Shown in pieces: positions 17,082-24,867 of a stretch of DNA of 64,000 nt. The stretch's first letter is position 1. Each line of letters starts with the position of its first letter. Below the pieces are notes generated by a model. That model had not been told where the DNA came from, did not search any database, and saw only the letters and a program-made list of their open reading frames with translations. The position numbers were made by a program, and so were the translations under genes. Source of the DNA: Lichenibacterium minor (GTDB lineage Bacteria; Pseudomonadota; Alphaproteobacteria; Rhizobiales; Beijerinckiaceae); contig NZ_QYBB01000012.1 in the NCBI RefSeq assembly GCF_004137685.1, positions 1-64,000 of the forward strand. Direction: 5' to 3'.

Positions 17082-18014
17082 TCAGAACCGCAGCGCGTCG
17101 CGCACCGCCGCCGGCCATCCTGCCGGATCCGTCCCGTGCGTGGCGAACATCGCCACCGCGAGCCGGTCCATGCCGAAGGCCACGCAGCCCGTGTGGGCGA
17201 TGCCGCCCTCGGCGTCGCGGATACCCCACACGTCGCCGAAATGGTCCTTGTGGTTGTTGAAGCTCATGCAGGCCGTCGGCTTCTCGGCGGACCGCACGGG
17301 GACGACCAGCTCGAACTTCAGGGCGTCCTGGCGCTGCATGGCGGCCATCATCAGCCCGACCTTGCCGAAGAAGGGGTCGTTGGCCTGCTCCAGCGCGTAG
17401 GGCAGGCCGAGCCGGCCGGCCATGCCCTGCGCGGTGTCGATCCACCGCTCGCGGAAGGCCGCCACGTCGGCGGGCGAGCCGATGCACACGTATTCGCGCA
17501 TGCGGAAGGATTGGAACCGGTCGGCGTGGGGCGACGGCTCGCGGCGGAAGCAGTCGCTGGCGACGTCGAAGCGCAGCCCCCCCTCGGGCAGCGGGCCGCG
17601 GCGCGCCGCGATCGGGTAGACCGGGTAGCAGGCCGCGGGCGTCAGCACGAGGTCGCCGGCTTCGAGCCCCTCCGTCCAGTCGCCTCCGGCTTCGAAGGTC
17701 GCCACGGCGGCGCGGATGTCGCGCTCCGTGCCGCCGAGCGCGCACATGCAGCCGAGCAGGTTGGGGAAGCTCTTCAGATAGCCCGAGCGCTCCAGCGTCC
17801 GCCGGCTCATCACGGGCGGGAACCGCATCACCTCCGTGCCGTCCTCGCGGTGGGCGGACACGAAGGCGGCGAGGCGCTCGACCACGTCCTCGTAGACGCC
17901 CCGGCGCCCGTACACGCCCGCCACCCCGGTGGGATGGAACAGGGCCTCCATCAGGCCGACGAGGCGGTCGTCGACCTCGTCGAAGGAAGCGTCGAGGCGC
18001 AGGGGCGCGGTCAT
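17082..18014 (-). CDS. Amino acid:[carrier protein] ligase
   Basis: A 310-residue homologue of the catalytic core of class II seryl-tRNA synthetase without a tRNA-binding arm. This matches the amino acid:[carrier protein] ligases first described in Bradyrhizobium (Bll0957), which activate glycine or alanine with ATP and load it on the phosphopantetheine of a small carrier protein. Class II motif 2 (CFRREPS...FRMREYV) and motif 3 (FGMDRLAVAMF) are visible. Cys129, Glu174 and Cys277 fit the zinc site known in that family (131, 176, 279) with a constant offset. It lies 34 bases downstream of the dehydrogenase gene, in one operon. Its partner should be the carrier protein at 19585. Amino acid specificity is inferred. 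Confidence 0.9.
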   Translation of the reverse strand: MTAPLRLDASFDEVDDRLVGLMEALFHPTGVAGVYGRRGVYEDVVERLAAFVSAHREDGTEVMRFPPVMSRRTLERSGYLKSFPNLLGCMCALGGTERDIRAAVATFEAGGDWTEGLEAGDLVLTPAACYPVYPIAARRGPLPEGGLRFDVASDCFRREPSPHADRFQSFRMREYVCIGSPADVAAFRERWIDTAQGMAGRLGLPYALEQANDPFFGKVGLMMAAMQRQDALKFELVVPVRSAEKPTACMSFNNHKDHFGDVWGIRDAEGGIAHTGCVAFGMDRLAVAMFATHGTDPAGWPAAVRDALRF

Positions 18015-18048
18015 GGCGGTGGAACTCCGAAGATCGTGGGCCGGGCCG

Positions 18049-19278
18049 TCAGTCGGCGAGGCCGGCCGGCACCGGCGCCATCAGGGCGGGGCTGGCGAGG
18101 CTCGACAGGATGCGGTCGTTGTTGATCATCAGCGGCGCGGACAGCACGTCGCGCAGCTGCCGCCCGATGCTGCTGTCGCCGTCGTTGCGGTAGCCCGACA
18201 GGCCGCAGGCGCGCAGCGCGCTCGTCACCGCCGCGACGGCCGTGTCCGAGGCCTCGACCTTCAGCAGGTTCATCGCCACGGCGAACTCGAAGCCGTTGAA
18301 ATGCGCCTCGTCGGCGAACGCCGCCTCGCAGCGCTCCACGCCGTCGCGCACCATCAGGCGCAGGCCGCGCAGCGACGACTGGGCGCGCGTGTAATGCGCG
18401 GCGCCCGGCGGCATCTGCCCCTTGGCCCGGCGCGCCGCGGCGCGCAGGAACGCTTGCGCCCGTTCGACGGCCGCCGCCGCGATGCCGCTCCACACGGCCC
18501 CCCACAGCACATGCGCCACCGGCGTTATGGTGCGGGCGTGGATCACGTCGTAGCCGACCGGCAGCACCTGCCCGGCGGCGGCGCGGGCGTGGAGCTTGAA
18601 GCCGCGGCTGCAGGTGCCCCGCATGCCCAGCGTGTCCCAGGCCTGGCCGGGGTCGAGCCGGTAATGCTCGCGCAGCAGCACGACCAGCACCTGGTCGGAG
18701 CCGGCGGCCTCGGCGGAACGCCGCGCCGTGGTGACGATGGCGTCGGCCTGCGCGCCGTAGGAGATCACGGTGGAATCGCGGTCGAGCGACACGGTGCCGT
18801 CCTCGGCGGCCTCGATGGCGGCGGCGCTGCTGCGCACGTTTCCGCCGCTGAGCCCTTCGGTCGTCGAGGACGCGAGCAGCCACTGGTGCGCGGCGACGCT
18901 CCGCAGCACGCCCTCGTGGAAAGGCGCGCCGCCGGCATGGCGCACCACGCAGGCCAGCTTGATCTGGTGCATGGCGAAGATCAGCGCCGTGGACGAACAC
19001 CGGCGGCCGAGCCTGAAGCAGACGTCCGCCACCTCGCCCAGCGAAGCGCCGTCGCCGCCGAACGCGCGGGGAACCGCCATCCCCAGCAACCGCTGCGCCT
19101 TCAGGGCGGCGAGGGCCTCGGCCGGGAAGCGACCCTCGCGGTCCACCGCGACGGCATGTTCGCCCGCCACGGCGGCGGCGGCCTCGGCCCGCTGCACCAC
19201 CGGCCGGGTCCCGGCGCCGTGGAGCCCGCAGGCCGAGAGCTCGATGCCCCGTGCATCCTCGACCCTCTCGTCCAACAT
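18049..19278 (-). CDS. Acyl-CoA-dehydrogenase-like flavoprotein
   Basis: A 409-residue member of the acyl-CoA dehydrogenase fold. It shows the N-terminal helical part (FPAEALAALKAQRLLGMAVPRAFGG), a middle part (WLLASSTTEGLSGGNVRSS) and a C-terminal helical bundle with GLSGYRNDGDSSIGRQLRDVL, where flavin contacts lie. It probably oxidises an acyl or aminoacyl group held on a carrier protein, because the next gene is the aminoacyl:carrier protein ligase. The ATG at 19278 has GGAGCGG in front and is preferred over the GTG at 19314. I cannot point to the catalytic Glu with confidence. Confidence 0.72.
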   Translation of the reverse strand: MLDERVEDARGIELSACGLHGAGTRPVVQRAEAAAAVAGEHAVAVDREGRFPAEALAALKAQRLLGMAVPRAFGGDGASLGEVADVCFRLGRRCSSTALIFAMHQIKLACVVRHAGGAPFHEGVLRSVAAHQWLLASSTTEGLSGGNVRSSAAAIEAAEDGTVSLDRDSTVISYGAQADAIVTTARRSAEAAGSDQVLVVLLREHYRLDPGQAWDTLGMRGTCSRGFKLHARAAAGQVLPVGYDVIHARTITPVAHVLWGAVWSGIAAAAVERAQAFLRAAARRAKGQMPPGAAHYTRAQSSLRGLRLMVRDGVERCEAAFADEAHFNGFEFAVAMNLLKVEASDTAVAAVTSALRACGLSGYRNDGDSSIGRQLRDVLSAPLMINNDRILSSLASPALMAPVPAGLAD

Positions 19279-19584
19279 GGCTGCCGCTCCGATGCCGATC
19301 GCGCCGCCTGCCACGGCACGTTGTATCGCCTATCCTGAACCGGCCTGCAGCGCACGACATAGCGTCGATCATTGTTAAGGGCGCGACAACAGCGTCATGG
19401 TAAACAGATGATGAAGATGACGATATGACATGGATCGACGCGTGTCCCCGCGCAGAAACCATCATTCTTGTTTCGTGACCAGTTGATTCAACTTACATTG
19501 ACAAGGGCGAGGCGTGAAACCAGTGTCCGCGGCAGAGATACGGCGAGATGCCCGGAGCGGTCCGGGGCGCCTGGAGGTGCTGCG
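19279..19584. other. AT-richer divergent promoter region of the aminoacyl-carrier genes
   Basis: A 306-base gap between the dehydrogenase start (minus) and carrier protein 2 (plus). It is clearly less GC-rich than its surroundings, especially 19320-19510, as expected for a control region. A TTGACA at 19498-19503 is a -35 candidate for the carrier protein but has no good -10. I see no palindromic operator of note. Confidence 0.55.
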
Positions 19585-19851
19585 ATGTTGGACCATGTGA
19601 AGTCTTCCCCCGCGCGCCGGATCGGCAACCTCGTCGAAGACATCCTGTCCCGCCGCGGCGTGGACGGACCCGTCGCGCCGGATGCGGAACTGGCCCGCTT
19701 CGGCATGACGTCGATCGACATGGTCGAGGTGATGCTCGGCGTCGAGGCGGAGTTCGACGTCGCGATCCCGCCGGTCGAGATCACCATGGACAACTTTCGC
19801 TCGGTGGCCGCCATGGTGCGCCTGGTGTCCCGGCTGAGCCCGGCCGCCTGA
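19585..19851 (+). CDS. Carrier protein 2 (probable aminoacyl carrier)
   Basis: An 88-residue carrier protein with the attachment site FGMTSIDMVEVMLGVE, Ser at residue 43. A good GGAGG ribosome site lies 7 bases before the ATG. Its position, divergent from the amino acid:[carrier protein] ligase operon, matches the known pairing of such ligases with their own small carrier proteins, so it is the probable aminoacyl acceptor. It differs from carrier protein 1, which has GLDS at the site. The large helicase-nuclease gene follows in the same direction after 21 bases. Confidence 0.85.
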   Translation: MLDHVKSSPARRIGNLVEDILSRRGVDGPVAPDAELARFGMTSIDMVEVMLGVEAEFDVAIPPVEITMDNFRSVAAMVRLVSRLSPAA

Positions 19852-19872
19852 TCGGCGGGCGGCGGGGCCCGC

Positions 19873-22800
19873 TTGCCTTGGCGGGCTCATCCGCGCTTTG
19901 GTGCGGACCATGAGACAGCCGAGGGGCGCACCCTGAACGCACACGACACAGGCGGGGACCACGCGGCGCCCGGGACGGCGGCCGCCCGGCTGGTGGACCT
20001 TCTCGACTACATCGAACAGGTCGTGCGCCTGGACGAGCGCGTGGCGTTCCGCCTCGCCGACTACCGCATGCCCGACGGCACCGCGCTGGCGCTGCGCTCC
20101 GCCGAGGTCGCGGGCCTGCCGGGCGTCGCCACCGACCTCCGGGACGGGGAAGCCCCGGCCTGGCTCGCGGTGGAGCGCCTCGCCCGGACCCGCCCTCCCG
20201 CGCCGGCGGACGCGCTCCGGCCCTGGCTGCCCGAGGTCGCCGATCCAGCGGTTCCGCCCGCGGCCGCGCCCGAGATCCTCCGCACCGTGTCGGCCGCCGA
20301 GCGCGCGGCGCTGATCGCCGCCGACTGCGCCGCCGAGGAGGACTTCGCCCCCGTGCCGGCCCGCGACGGCGCCGACGGGCATGGCGGCTTCGACCTTCGC
20401 CTCCGCTTCGCCGAGCAGCCCGGGCTCGCGGACGCTTTGGCGGCCTATCGCGCCGGGCCCTGGGCCGATTGGTCGGCCGAGGAAGCCCTGCGCCGCCGCA
20501 CGATCGCGCTCTACGGCCAGCTTTACCGCCTCCAGCAGCTGTTGGAGCTCGGCGGCGGCGAGGGCGCCGTCGAGGCGGTGTGGGGCATCGGCACGGTGCG
20601 CTGGCGCCGCGGCGGCCGGACGGTCGATCGTCCGCTGCTGGAATGCCCCGTCGAACTCGACCTCGCGCCCGACGGCCGCCTGTCCGTTCGGCCGACCGGC
20701 GCGGCGCCGCGCTTCGACCTCAAGCCCTACGAGGAGTTGGCGTGCGACGGCATGCCGGCGCTCGACGCCGCCCTGCGCGCGGAGCTCGCCGTCGCCGAAG
20801 CGGACGACGGCGTGTCCCCGTTCCGCCCCGCCTCCTTCGCGTCGGCGCTGCGCGTCGCCGCCACGCGCCTGTCCGCTGGCGGGACCTACGCGGATGCCCC
20901 CGGCCACCCGGGCGATGCCGCTCCCGACGAGCCGGCCGTCGCGGGGGATTGGGTGCTCTACGCGCGGCCGCGTTCCCAGCACGTGGTGCTCGACGACATC
21001 GCCCGCTTCCGCGCCGCGGCGCGGGCCGGCCTGCCGGTGAGCGGCCTGGCCGAGCGCCTCGTCACGCCGCCGTCGGACGCCGCCGGCGAAGCCTGGGCCC
21101 CGCTCGGCGACCGCTTCGGCGCGGAGGACCGGGACCCGCCCGCCGCCGCGGGCGAGCCCGCCTTCGGCGAGGTGTTCTTTCCGAAGCCCTTCAACGACGA
21201 CCAGGTCGCCATCGTGCGGCATCTGGCGGGGGCCGACGGCCTCGTCGTGCAGGGGCCGCCGGGCACCGGCAAGACGCATACGATCGCCAACATCATCTGC
21301 CACGCCATGGCGCTGGGCCAGCGCGTCCTGGTGGTGTCGCGCGGCGAAGCGGCCCTCAGCGTGTTGCGCGAGCAACTGCCCGAGAAGGTGCGGCCGCTCA
21401 CCATCGCGATCCTGTCGTCCGAACGGCAGGGCCTGCGGCAGGTCGAGGGCGCGATCCGCGAGATCCAGGCGGTGGTGGAGGAAAGCCGGCCCGAGATCCG
21501 CCTGTCCGCCATCCGCCGCTGCGAAGCCGAGATCGTCAAGATCCGCGCCCGCATCGCCGCCGTCGACGCCGAGATGGACGGGTTGGCGGCGCAGCAGTCC
21601 CTGCCGCTCGGCCCCGACGGCGAACTGCCGGCCGTGCTGGCCCGCCGCGTCGCCGGCGACCGCGGCGCGCGCCCCTGGTTCGACGATGCGCCGGAGGTCT
21701 ATGCCGCCGAGGCCGGGCTCGGCGACGACGTCCTGGAACGGCTGCGCCGCGCGCGCGCAGCGGCGGCCCAGTTCCTCGACCACTGCGACGCCGACCTGCC
21801 CCGCGCCGACGCCCTGCCGACGCCCGCCGGGCTGGCGGCCTGGCACGAGGACCTGCTCGACGGGGAGCGCCTCGCCACCGCGGCCGCGGCCGGCCCGGTG
21901 CCGACCCTGCACCTGCCGGCGGAGCTGGCCGACGCCGCGACCCGCACCGGCACGGCGCTGCGCGACATGGCGACGGCGGCGGAAGCCGCCATGGCACGGC
22001 CCGGGTTGTTTCCGCTCGCCGTCGCGGCCCTGCGCGGCGACGGTTCGGCCGGGGCGGCGGCGCTGCGGTCCTGCTGCCAGGCTTGGCGCGACATCGAGGC
22101 GGAACGCACCCGCCTGGCCGCCGCGGCGGTGGACCTGCCGCCGGGCATCGCGGACGACGCGGAAGCGCGCGACGCGGTGGCGCGAGCCCGGCGCGGCGAG
22201 CGCCTGTGGCCGATGGTGTCGTTCGGCCACGGCGGCTCCAAGGACCGCCTCGCGGCGGTTCGGGTGCGCGGCCGCCCGCCGGGCCGGGCGGGCGACGATT
22301 GGGCGGCGATCGACGACGCGCTGGCGCTCGTCGACGCCCGCGTGGCGCTGGCGGCACGCTGGCGCCAGTTCGCCACCGATGCGGGCGCGCCGGCCGGAGC
22401 CGATGCCGGCGACCCCGCCGACGCGGCCCGCCTCCTCGGGCTCGCGGCCGCCCTCGCGACATCGTTCGACGGGCTCGGCCCGGCGGCCCGGCGGTTTCCC
22501 GCGCCGGACGCCCTCGCCCGCGATCCCGCCCTCGCCCGCGCGCTGGCGGCGCAGGTCGAGGCTTCGGCGGCGTCGGCCCGCCTCGTCGGCGTGGCGGAAG
22601 GCATCGCCGCGGCGGTCGCCCGCTTCGCCGGGCAGGACCGCACGTCGGTGATGGCGCGGCAGATCCTCGAATCGCTCGTCGGCCGCGCCGACCTCCCGGC
22701 CGACAAGGTTTCCGGGCTGTGGCGGGCCCTGCTGGCGCGCCTCGGCGACATCGCGGGGCGGGAGCCCGACCTCGCGGTGGTGCGGCGGACGGCGGACGGG

Positions 22801-24753
22801 ATCGCCGCCGCGGGCGCCCCCCGATGGGCCGCGCGCCTCCGCTCGGACCCGTCGCCCGAAGCCCTGCCGGACGATTGGCGCCTCGCGTGGGACGCCGCAG
22901 CGGCGAAGCGCAAGCTGGCCCGCACCGATGGGCGGGAGCCCCTGCTCGCCCTGGCGCGCGAGCGCGACGCGCTCGACCGGCGCGGCCGGAAGCTCTTCGT
23001 CGAGCTCGTGCGCGAGCGCGCCTTCTACGAGCTCGAGCGGCGCCTGTCGCCGCGGGTGAAATCGGCGCTGGTCGAATACGTCCGGGCGCTGGGGCGGCTC
23101 GGGAAGGGGACCGGAAAGGGGGCGGGCCGCCACCGCCGCGTGGCCCGGGACGCCATGGCGCGCTGCTACGACGCCGTGCCCTGCTGGATCATGCCGACGT
23201 GGCGGGTCGCCGAGCAGCTGCCCTCCGACATGGCGGCCTTCGACCTCGTGGTCCTGGACGAGGCGTCGCAGTCCGACGTGACGGAGCTGCCCGCCCTGCT
23301 GCGCGGCCGCAAGATCCTCGCCGTCGGCGACGACCGGCAGGTGAGCCCGACCCCGCCCTTCGTGAGCCAGGGCCAGGTGGCGCAGCTCCGCCACCGCCAC
23401 CTGCGGCACCTGCCCTATGCGGCACTGCTGGAACCCGGCGAAAGCCTCTACGACCTGATGCGGGCGGTGTTCCCCGACAGCCGGCTGATGCTGAAGGAGC
23501 ATTTCCGCTGCGTCGAGCCCATCATCCGCTTCTCGATGGGCTTCTACCCTGAAACGCTGGTCCCGCTGCGCGTGCCGGCAGCGTCCGAGCGGCTCGACCC
23601 GCCGCTCGTCGACATCTTCGTGCCGCACGGCGCCCGCGACGGCGCCCGCAAGATCAACCGCGCCGAAGCGGAGGTGATCGTCGAGGAGGTCGCGCGGCTG
23701 ATCGCGTCGCCCGAAGGCGCGAGCCGCTCGGTCGGGGTGATCTCCCTCATCGGCTCCGAGCAGGCCGAGCTGGTGCGCGTACTGCTGGCCGAGCGGATCG
23801 GCGAGGAAGCGATGCAGCGCCACCGCGTGCTCTGCGCCAACAGCGCCGGCTTCCAAGGGAACGAGCGCGACGTCGTGTTTCTGTCCATGGTGGCGGACCG
23901 GCGCCGGCGCACGACACTGACCGCCCTGCCCTACGAGCAGCGGTTCAACGTGGCGGCCTCGCGCGCCCGCGACCGCCTGGTGCTGGTGCGCTCCGTCGGT
24001 CTCGACGACCTCGCGGCGGCCGATCTCAAGCACCGGCTCATCTCCCATTTCGAGCGCCCGATGCCCGTCGGCTCCGCACCGGCGCGGGACCTCACGGAGC
24101 GCTGCGAATCGGGCTTCGAGCGCGACGTGCTCGCCCGCCTGCTCGCGCTCGGCTACCGCGTCGAGCCGCAGGTCGGGTCGGAGGGATTCCGCATCGACCT
24201 CGTGGTCGAGGACTTCGAAGGCCGGCGCCTCGCGGTCGAATGCGACGGCGACAGCTTCCACGGGCCCGAGCGCTGGCGCGACGACATGCGCCGCCAGCGC
24301 ATCCTGGAGCGCGTCGGCTGGCGCTTCTGGCGCTGCTTCGCGTCGAGCTTCTACCGCGATCCCGACGGCGTCATGGCCGACCTCGTGGCGACGCTGGAGC
24401 GCGACGGCATCGCGCCGGTCGGCGGCGCGGCCGGGCCGGCCGCGGTGGCGCGCGTCGTCGAGCACCGCGTGGCGCCGGCGCCCGCTGGTCCGGACGCGTC
24501 GCCGCCGGAGGATGGGAGGGCCGCGGAGCGCATCGCGGTCGGCGACCGCGTCGCGCTGCTGTTCCCCGACCGCCGTCGCCTGACGCTGCGGCTGACCGAC
24601 GGCGCCGACGATCGCGAGGGCGGCCTCCTGTCCGTCGCGACGGCGCTCGGCGCCGCCGTGGCGCGGGCCGACGAAGGGGACGAGGTCGAGGTGGCGGAGG
24701 GCGGGTCCGAGCCGGTCCGGGTGCTGGTTGAAGCGGTGGTGCGGGCGGCCTAG
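19873..24753 (+). CDS. SF1 helicase with C-terminal endonuclease-like domain
   Basis: A 1626-residue protein. Residues 1-430 are an uncharacterised N-terminal part. Walker A GPPGTGKTHT lies near 461, Walker B VVLDEASQSD near 1126 and motif VI NVAASRARDRL near 1358, all of the UvrD/Upf1-like superfamily I. The C-terminal part (about 1420-1510) has CESGFERDV, GFRIDLVVED, LAVECDGDSFHG and GWRFWRCF, the pattern of the MTES_1575-type restriction endonuclease fold (Asp...Glu-x-Asp). Such helicase-nuclease fusions occur in defence islands, so a role against foreign DNA or RNA is plausible but inferred. The start is uncertain: TTG at 19873, or a CTG at 19933 that has GAGGGG ahead of it. No methylase or toxin is adjacent. 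Confidence 0.8.
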   Translation: MPWRAHPRFGADHETAEGRTLNAHDTGGDHAAPGTAAARLVDLLDYIEQVVRLDERVAFRLADYRMPDGTALALRSAEVAGLPGVATDLRDGEAPAWLAVERLARTRPPAPADALRPWLPEVADPAVPPAAAPEILRTVSAAERAALIAADCAAEEDFAPVPARDGADGHGGFDLRLRFAEQPGLADALAAYRAGPWADWSAEEALRRRTIALYGQLYRLQQLLELGGGEGAVEAVWGIGTVRWRRGGRTVDRPLLECPVELDLAPDGRLSVRPTGAAPRFDLKPYEELACDGMPALDAALRAELAVAEADDGVSPFRPASFASALRVAATRLSAGGTYADAPGHPGDAAPDEPAVAGDWVLYARPRSQHVVLDDIARFRAAARAGLPVSGLAERLVTPPSDAAGEAWAPLGDRFGAEDRDPPAAAGEPAFGEVFFPKPFNDDQVAIVRHLAGADGLVVQGPPGTGKTHTIANIICHAMALGQRVLVVSRGEAALSVLREQLPEKVRPLTIAILSSERQGLRQVEGAIREIQAVVEESRPEIRLSAIRRCEAEIVKIRARIAAVDAEMDGLAAQQSLPLGPDGELPAVLARRVAGDRGARPWFDDAPEVYAAEAGLGDDVLERLRRARAAAAQFLDHCDADLPRADALPTPAGLAAWHEDLLDGERLATAAAAGPVPTLHLPAELADAATRTGTALRDMATAAEAAMARPGLFPLAVAALRGDGSAGAAALRSCCQAWRDIEAERTRLAAAAVDLPPGIADDAEARDAVARARRGERLWPMVSFGHGGSKDRLAAVRVRGRPPGRAGDDWAAIDDALALVDARVALAARWRQFATDAGAPAGADAGDPADAARLLGLAAALATSFDGLGPAARRFPAPDALARDPALARALAAQVEASAASARLVGVAEGIAAAVARFAGQDRTSVMARQILESLVGRADLPADKVSGLWRALLARLGDIAGREPDLAVVRRTADGIAAAGAPRWAARLRSDPSPEALPDDWRLAWDAAAAKRKLARTDGREPLLALARERDALDRRGRKLFVELVRERAFYELERRLSPRVKSALVEYVRALGRLGKGTGKGAGRHRRVARDAMARCYDAVPCWIMPTWRVAEQLPSDMAAFDLVVLDEASQSDVTELPALLRGRKILAVGDDRQVSPTPPFVSQGQVAQLRHRHLRHLPYAALLEPGESLYDLMRAVFPDSRLMLKEHFRCVEPIIRFSMGFYPETLVPLRVPAASERLDPPLVDIFVPHGARDGARKINRAEAEVIVEEVARLIASPEGASRSVGVISLIGSEQAELVRVLLAERIGEEAMQRHRVLCANSAGFQGNERDVVFLSMVADRRRRTTLTALPYEQRFNVAASRARDRLVLVRSVGLDDLAAADLKHRLISHFERPMPVGSAPARDLTERCESGFERDVLARLLALGYRVEPQVGSEGFRIDLVVEDFEGRRLAVECDGDSFHGPERWRDDMRRQRILERVGWRFWRCFASSFYRDPDGVMADLVATLERDGIAPVGGAAGPAAVARVVEHRVAPAPAGPDASPPEDGRAAERIAVGDRVALLFPDRRRLTLRLTDGADDREGGLLSVATALGAAVARADEGDEVEVAEGGSEPVRVLVEAVVRAA

Positions 24754-24867
24754 AGGCTGCCATGCGGCCGGGCTCGCGCGGTCGGCGCCCGGCGCGCCCG
24801 GAACAGAAGGACGGCGCGGGGCCGCTTCGCCGGGTGTCGGTGCGGGCGTCGGGCTTGGGAGATCGCG

